A DNA stretch of 5,035 bases from Actinomycetota bacterium (GTDB taxonomy: Bacteria; Actinomycetota; Actinomycetes; Nanopelagicales; Nanopelagicaceae), in contig WLDZ01000080.1 of the NCBI GenBank assembly GCA_009704515.1, forward strand, positions 1 through 5,035, in the 5' to 3' direction. This document shows, in pieces, positions 3,656 through 5,035 of this stretch. The position numbers were made by a program, and so were the translations under genes. The stretch's first letter is position 1. The number at the start of each line of letters is the position of its first letter. Under the pieces are notes generated by a model. That model was given only the letters and a program-made list of their open reading frames with translations, did no database searches and was not told where the DNA came from.

Positions 3656-4787
3656 AAGAAATTACGAGCAACTTGCCGCTATCGGTTGTCGCAACAATGG
3701 CACCTTCAAGGCTGAGTTCGAGATCGCGAATCCGCTCCCCCACACTGACTTTGACTACTTGGCCTACGGTTTTGCGATCGCGCAGCTCGATGAAGATGAG
3801 CGACTCTTCGCGCAAAGTTCCCATCACTAACTGCGATGCCCATTTGCCCCACGCAGGTCCGCCTGGGAGTTGTATCAACTCTGTTGGCGCTACCGATGGC
3901 ACCCAGAAGCGCATTGGCTTGGCAAATCCTTCATGACTTCCGGTTACTTCAGGCTTTATGTAATCTCCTGATGAATACGGCTCACCGTATGTCACCTGCG
4001 GCCATCCATAATTTCGGCCCTTAACAATTAGATTTAACTCATCTCCCCCACGCGGGCCATGTTCTGATGTGTATAGATCACTACCGACTAAGGCGATGCC
4101 CTGTTGATTGCGATGACCCTGCGAAATCTTCTCGACTTTAGAACTGGTTATCTTAAAGAGCGAACCTAAATCTCCACGAATCTTTATTTGATCTATCTTT
4201 TCAAAACCTAAATCTCCGACAGTCATATAAACCGTTGATTTATCGATTACTTCGATGCGCCCCGCAGCATGTTGTATTGCACCGACCGGCACGCAAGGCT
4301 TACTTGCAAACCAAGTACGCCATCTCTTTACTGATGGTTTTTCACCAAAGTTAACTTGATAAGAGGCTAGTACAACAGATACACAATCTCGCCCACTGTC
4401 ATAGCGGGGATATGAAACGACAACAGTGGCGCGATCGCCGCTTTGCGACAAGACACCGATGTCAGTTATGGCAAAGCGCGAGTCATCAAATCTCTCTTTA
4501 GCTGGCGCTACCTTGCCCAGCAACTTCTCTGAACTATCGGCTAAGTCATAGATGTAAAGATTGAAACCACTCTTGCCGCCACCTAATAGAAAACGTCCAT
4601 CTTCTAAACGCGCAATCGCCGCACCGCGGTCGCCATTTGATGCAATCACATGGGATTCTGGCGCGTCAAAACTCTCAATATTAAGCTTCACATAATCTTG
4701 ATTGGCATCAGAACTGACGGTGGTAAGAATTGCAAGGCCCATCGATGCAACAAGAATTGCGACCCAGATAATTACCTGCCTCTTCAC
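3654..4787 (-). CDS. Membrane-anchored PQQ-dependent aldose/sorbosone dehydrogenase-like beta-propeller protein
   Basis: The 377-residue product starts VKRQ, then has one hydrophobic segment (about 4-22) acting as signal anchor or signal peptide, so the propeller should be outside the membrane. The C-terminal two thirds carry glucose/sorbosone dehydrogenase family marks: QHAAGRIEV with YMTVGD (H173 in the place of the catalytic His), GHRNQQGIAL (224-233), SEHGPRGGDELN (241-252), NYGWP (259-263) and WVPSVAPTELI (295-305). The N-terminal half is divergent and has two cysteines (C135, C165) that might pair. Family enzymes oxidise sugars with PQQ, but many such propellers have unproven substrates, and PQQ use here is inferred. 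GTG at 4787 is chosen: it precedes the KR-plus-hydrophobic signal and has a TATTCT -10-like hexamer 7 nt upstream, fitting a leaderless mRNA. ATG at 4742 would cut the signal segment; the longer open frame to 4964 overlaps the divergent gene. Confidence 0.88.
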   Translation of the reverse strand: MKRQVIIWVAILVASMGLAILTTVSSDANQDYVKLNIESFDAPESHVIASNGDRGAAIARLEDGRFLLGGGKSGFNLYIYDLADSSEKLLGKVAPAKERFDDSRFAITDIGVLSQSGDRATVVVSYPRYDSGRDCVSVVLASYQVNFGEKPSVKRWRTWFASKPCVPVGAIQHAAGRIEVIDKSTVYMTVGDLGFEKIDQIKIRGDLGSLFKITSSKVEKISQGHRNQQGIALVGSDLYTSEHGPRGGDELNLIVKGRNYGWPQVTYGEPYSSGDYIKPEVTGSHEGFAKPMRFWVPSVAPTELIQLPGGPAWGKWASQLVMGTLREESLIFIELRDRKTVGQVVKVSVGERIRDLELSLEGAIVATTDSGKLLVIS

Positions 4788-4794
4788 GCTGTGA

Positions 4795-4800
4795 AGAATA
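4795..4800 (-). promoter_or_regulatory. Putative -10 element for leaderless propeller mRNA
   Basis: TATTCT on the minus strand ends 7 nt before the GTG at 4787, so transcription would start at or next to the start codon. There is no Shine-Dalgarno and no convincing -35. Leaderless genes with a TANNNT hexamer at this distance are common in actinobacteria. Confidence 0.5.
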
Positions 4801-4833
4801 TCGATTCTCGTCGCATCTTCGCGCTGAAAACTC

Positions 4834-4847
4834 TGTGAGAATTCACA
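4834..4847. promoter_or_regulatory. Palindromic operator candidate in the divergent intergenic region
   Basis: TGTGA-GAAT-TCACA is a perfect 5-bp inverted repeat with a 4-bp spacer. It lies between the propeller gene and the right-edge gene, about 54 bp from the first start and 64 bp from the second. The half-sites equal those of CRP-type sites, but CRP uses a 6-bp spacer, so the binding protein is not identified. Confidence 0.5.
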
Positions 4848-4889
4848 AAAGGCTAGGCCTGCGTTGACAGGGAGTAGAGAGAATTGGAC

Positions 4890-4898
4890 TGGTACTTT
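4890..4898 (+). promoter_or_regulatory. Putative extended -10 of the right-edge gene
   Basis: TGGTACTTT fits an extended -10 (TGn plus TANNNT). It ends 6 nt before the ATG at 4905, which again predicts a leaderless transcript; there is no Shine-Dalgarno. A perfect TTGACA at 4864-4869 lies too far upstream (23 bp) to be its -35 at normal spacing. Confidence 0.5.
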
Positions 4899-4904
4899 TC
4901 GAAA

Positions 4905-5035
4905 ATGAAACTTATCGCTGCTGTAATTGCAGCTATCGCCGGTCTCGTCTTTTTGGTTAGCCAAGGATCATCTCTTTTAACTGATGTTCGCTCACAAATC
5001 TCTAGCCTGACATCTCAGGCGACCGATTTACTTCC
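4905..5035 (+). CDS. Membrane-anchored protein of unknown function (N-terminal fragment)
   Basis: The frame from the ATG at 4905 stays open to the right edge, giving 43 codons. The product begins MKLIAAVIAAIAGLVFLVSQ, with one charged residue followed by a strong hydrophobic segment (about 3-18), then a Ser/Thr/Gln-rich region with SSLLTDVRSQISSLTSQATD that could be helical or coiled coil. This is a signal peptide or N-terminal anchor of an exported protein. I do not recognise the family, and the fragment is too short to assign one. It is preferred over the antisense extension of the propeller gene because of its typical signal segment and its promoter-like upstream sequence. It diverges from the propeller gene with 117 bp between starts and may share its regulation. 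Confidence 0.65.
   Translation, partial: MKLIAAVIAAIAGLVFLVSQGSSLLTDVRSQISSLTSQATDLL

Noticed and set aside
4788..4964. N-terminal extension of the propeller protein by 59 residues from a TTG at 4964
   Set aside because: It overlaps the plus-strand gene with a clear signal segment, starts with TTG, and puts a hydrophobic export signal in the middle of the protein.

Overview
The window looks like a chromosomal segment of an actinobacterium with moderate, low-for-the-phylum GC, such as a streamlined freshwater lineage related to the acI/Nanopelagicales group. That placement is an inference. It rests on three things: the gene order nrdR - LysM protein - lexA, which is the order of Rv2718c-Rv2719c-Rv2720 in Mycobacterium tuberculosis; actinobacterial-type SOS boxes (TCGAAC-N4-GTTCGA); and start codons that look leaderless.

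Layout. 1-460 (minus): the NrdR repressor of ribonucleotide reductase genes, running off the left edge. 461-672: its leader, with two strong NrdR boxes and two weaker ones. 673-1041 (minus): a small membrane-anchored LysM protein in the position of the SOS division inhibitors ChiZ/DivS/YneA. 1042-1187: a divergent control region with two SOS boxes and a perfect DnaA box. 1188-1832 (plus): lexA. 1875-2470 (minus): a YefM-YoeB type II toxin-antitoxin pair with a palindromic operator. 2561-3373 (minus): a DoxX-like membrane protein followed directly by a DCC-family (DUF393) thiol oxidoreductase. 3381-3419: terminator hairpin. 3429-3502 (minus): a tRNA gene with an irregular anticodon arm. 3588-3619: a truncated copy of that tRNA's 5' half. 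3619-3655: a bidirectional terminator. 3654-4787 (minus): an exported, membrane-anchored six-bladed beta-propeller of the PQQ-dependent aldose/sorbosone dehydrogenase type. 4905-5035 (plus): the start of a divergent gene for a membrane-anchored protein, cut by the right edge.

How it fits together. The left third is a DNA-damage and DNA-precursor module. LexA probably represses itself and the LysM division inhibitor through the shared boxes, while NrdR probably represses its own operon, and dNTP supply genes are expected just beyond the left edge. The toxin-antitoxin pair lies convergent to lexA. The DoxX-DCC pair looks like a small membrane thiol-redox operon. The propeller gene and the right-edge gene diverge from a 117-bp region that holds a TGTGA-N4-TCACA palindrome and two -10-like hexamers placed for leaderless transcripts.

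No complete new multi-gene system is evident. The least ordinary points are the tRNA with its partial duplicate, the four-box NrdR arrangement, the perfect DnaA box in the lexA leader, and the single in-frame stop between the DoxX and DCC genes.
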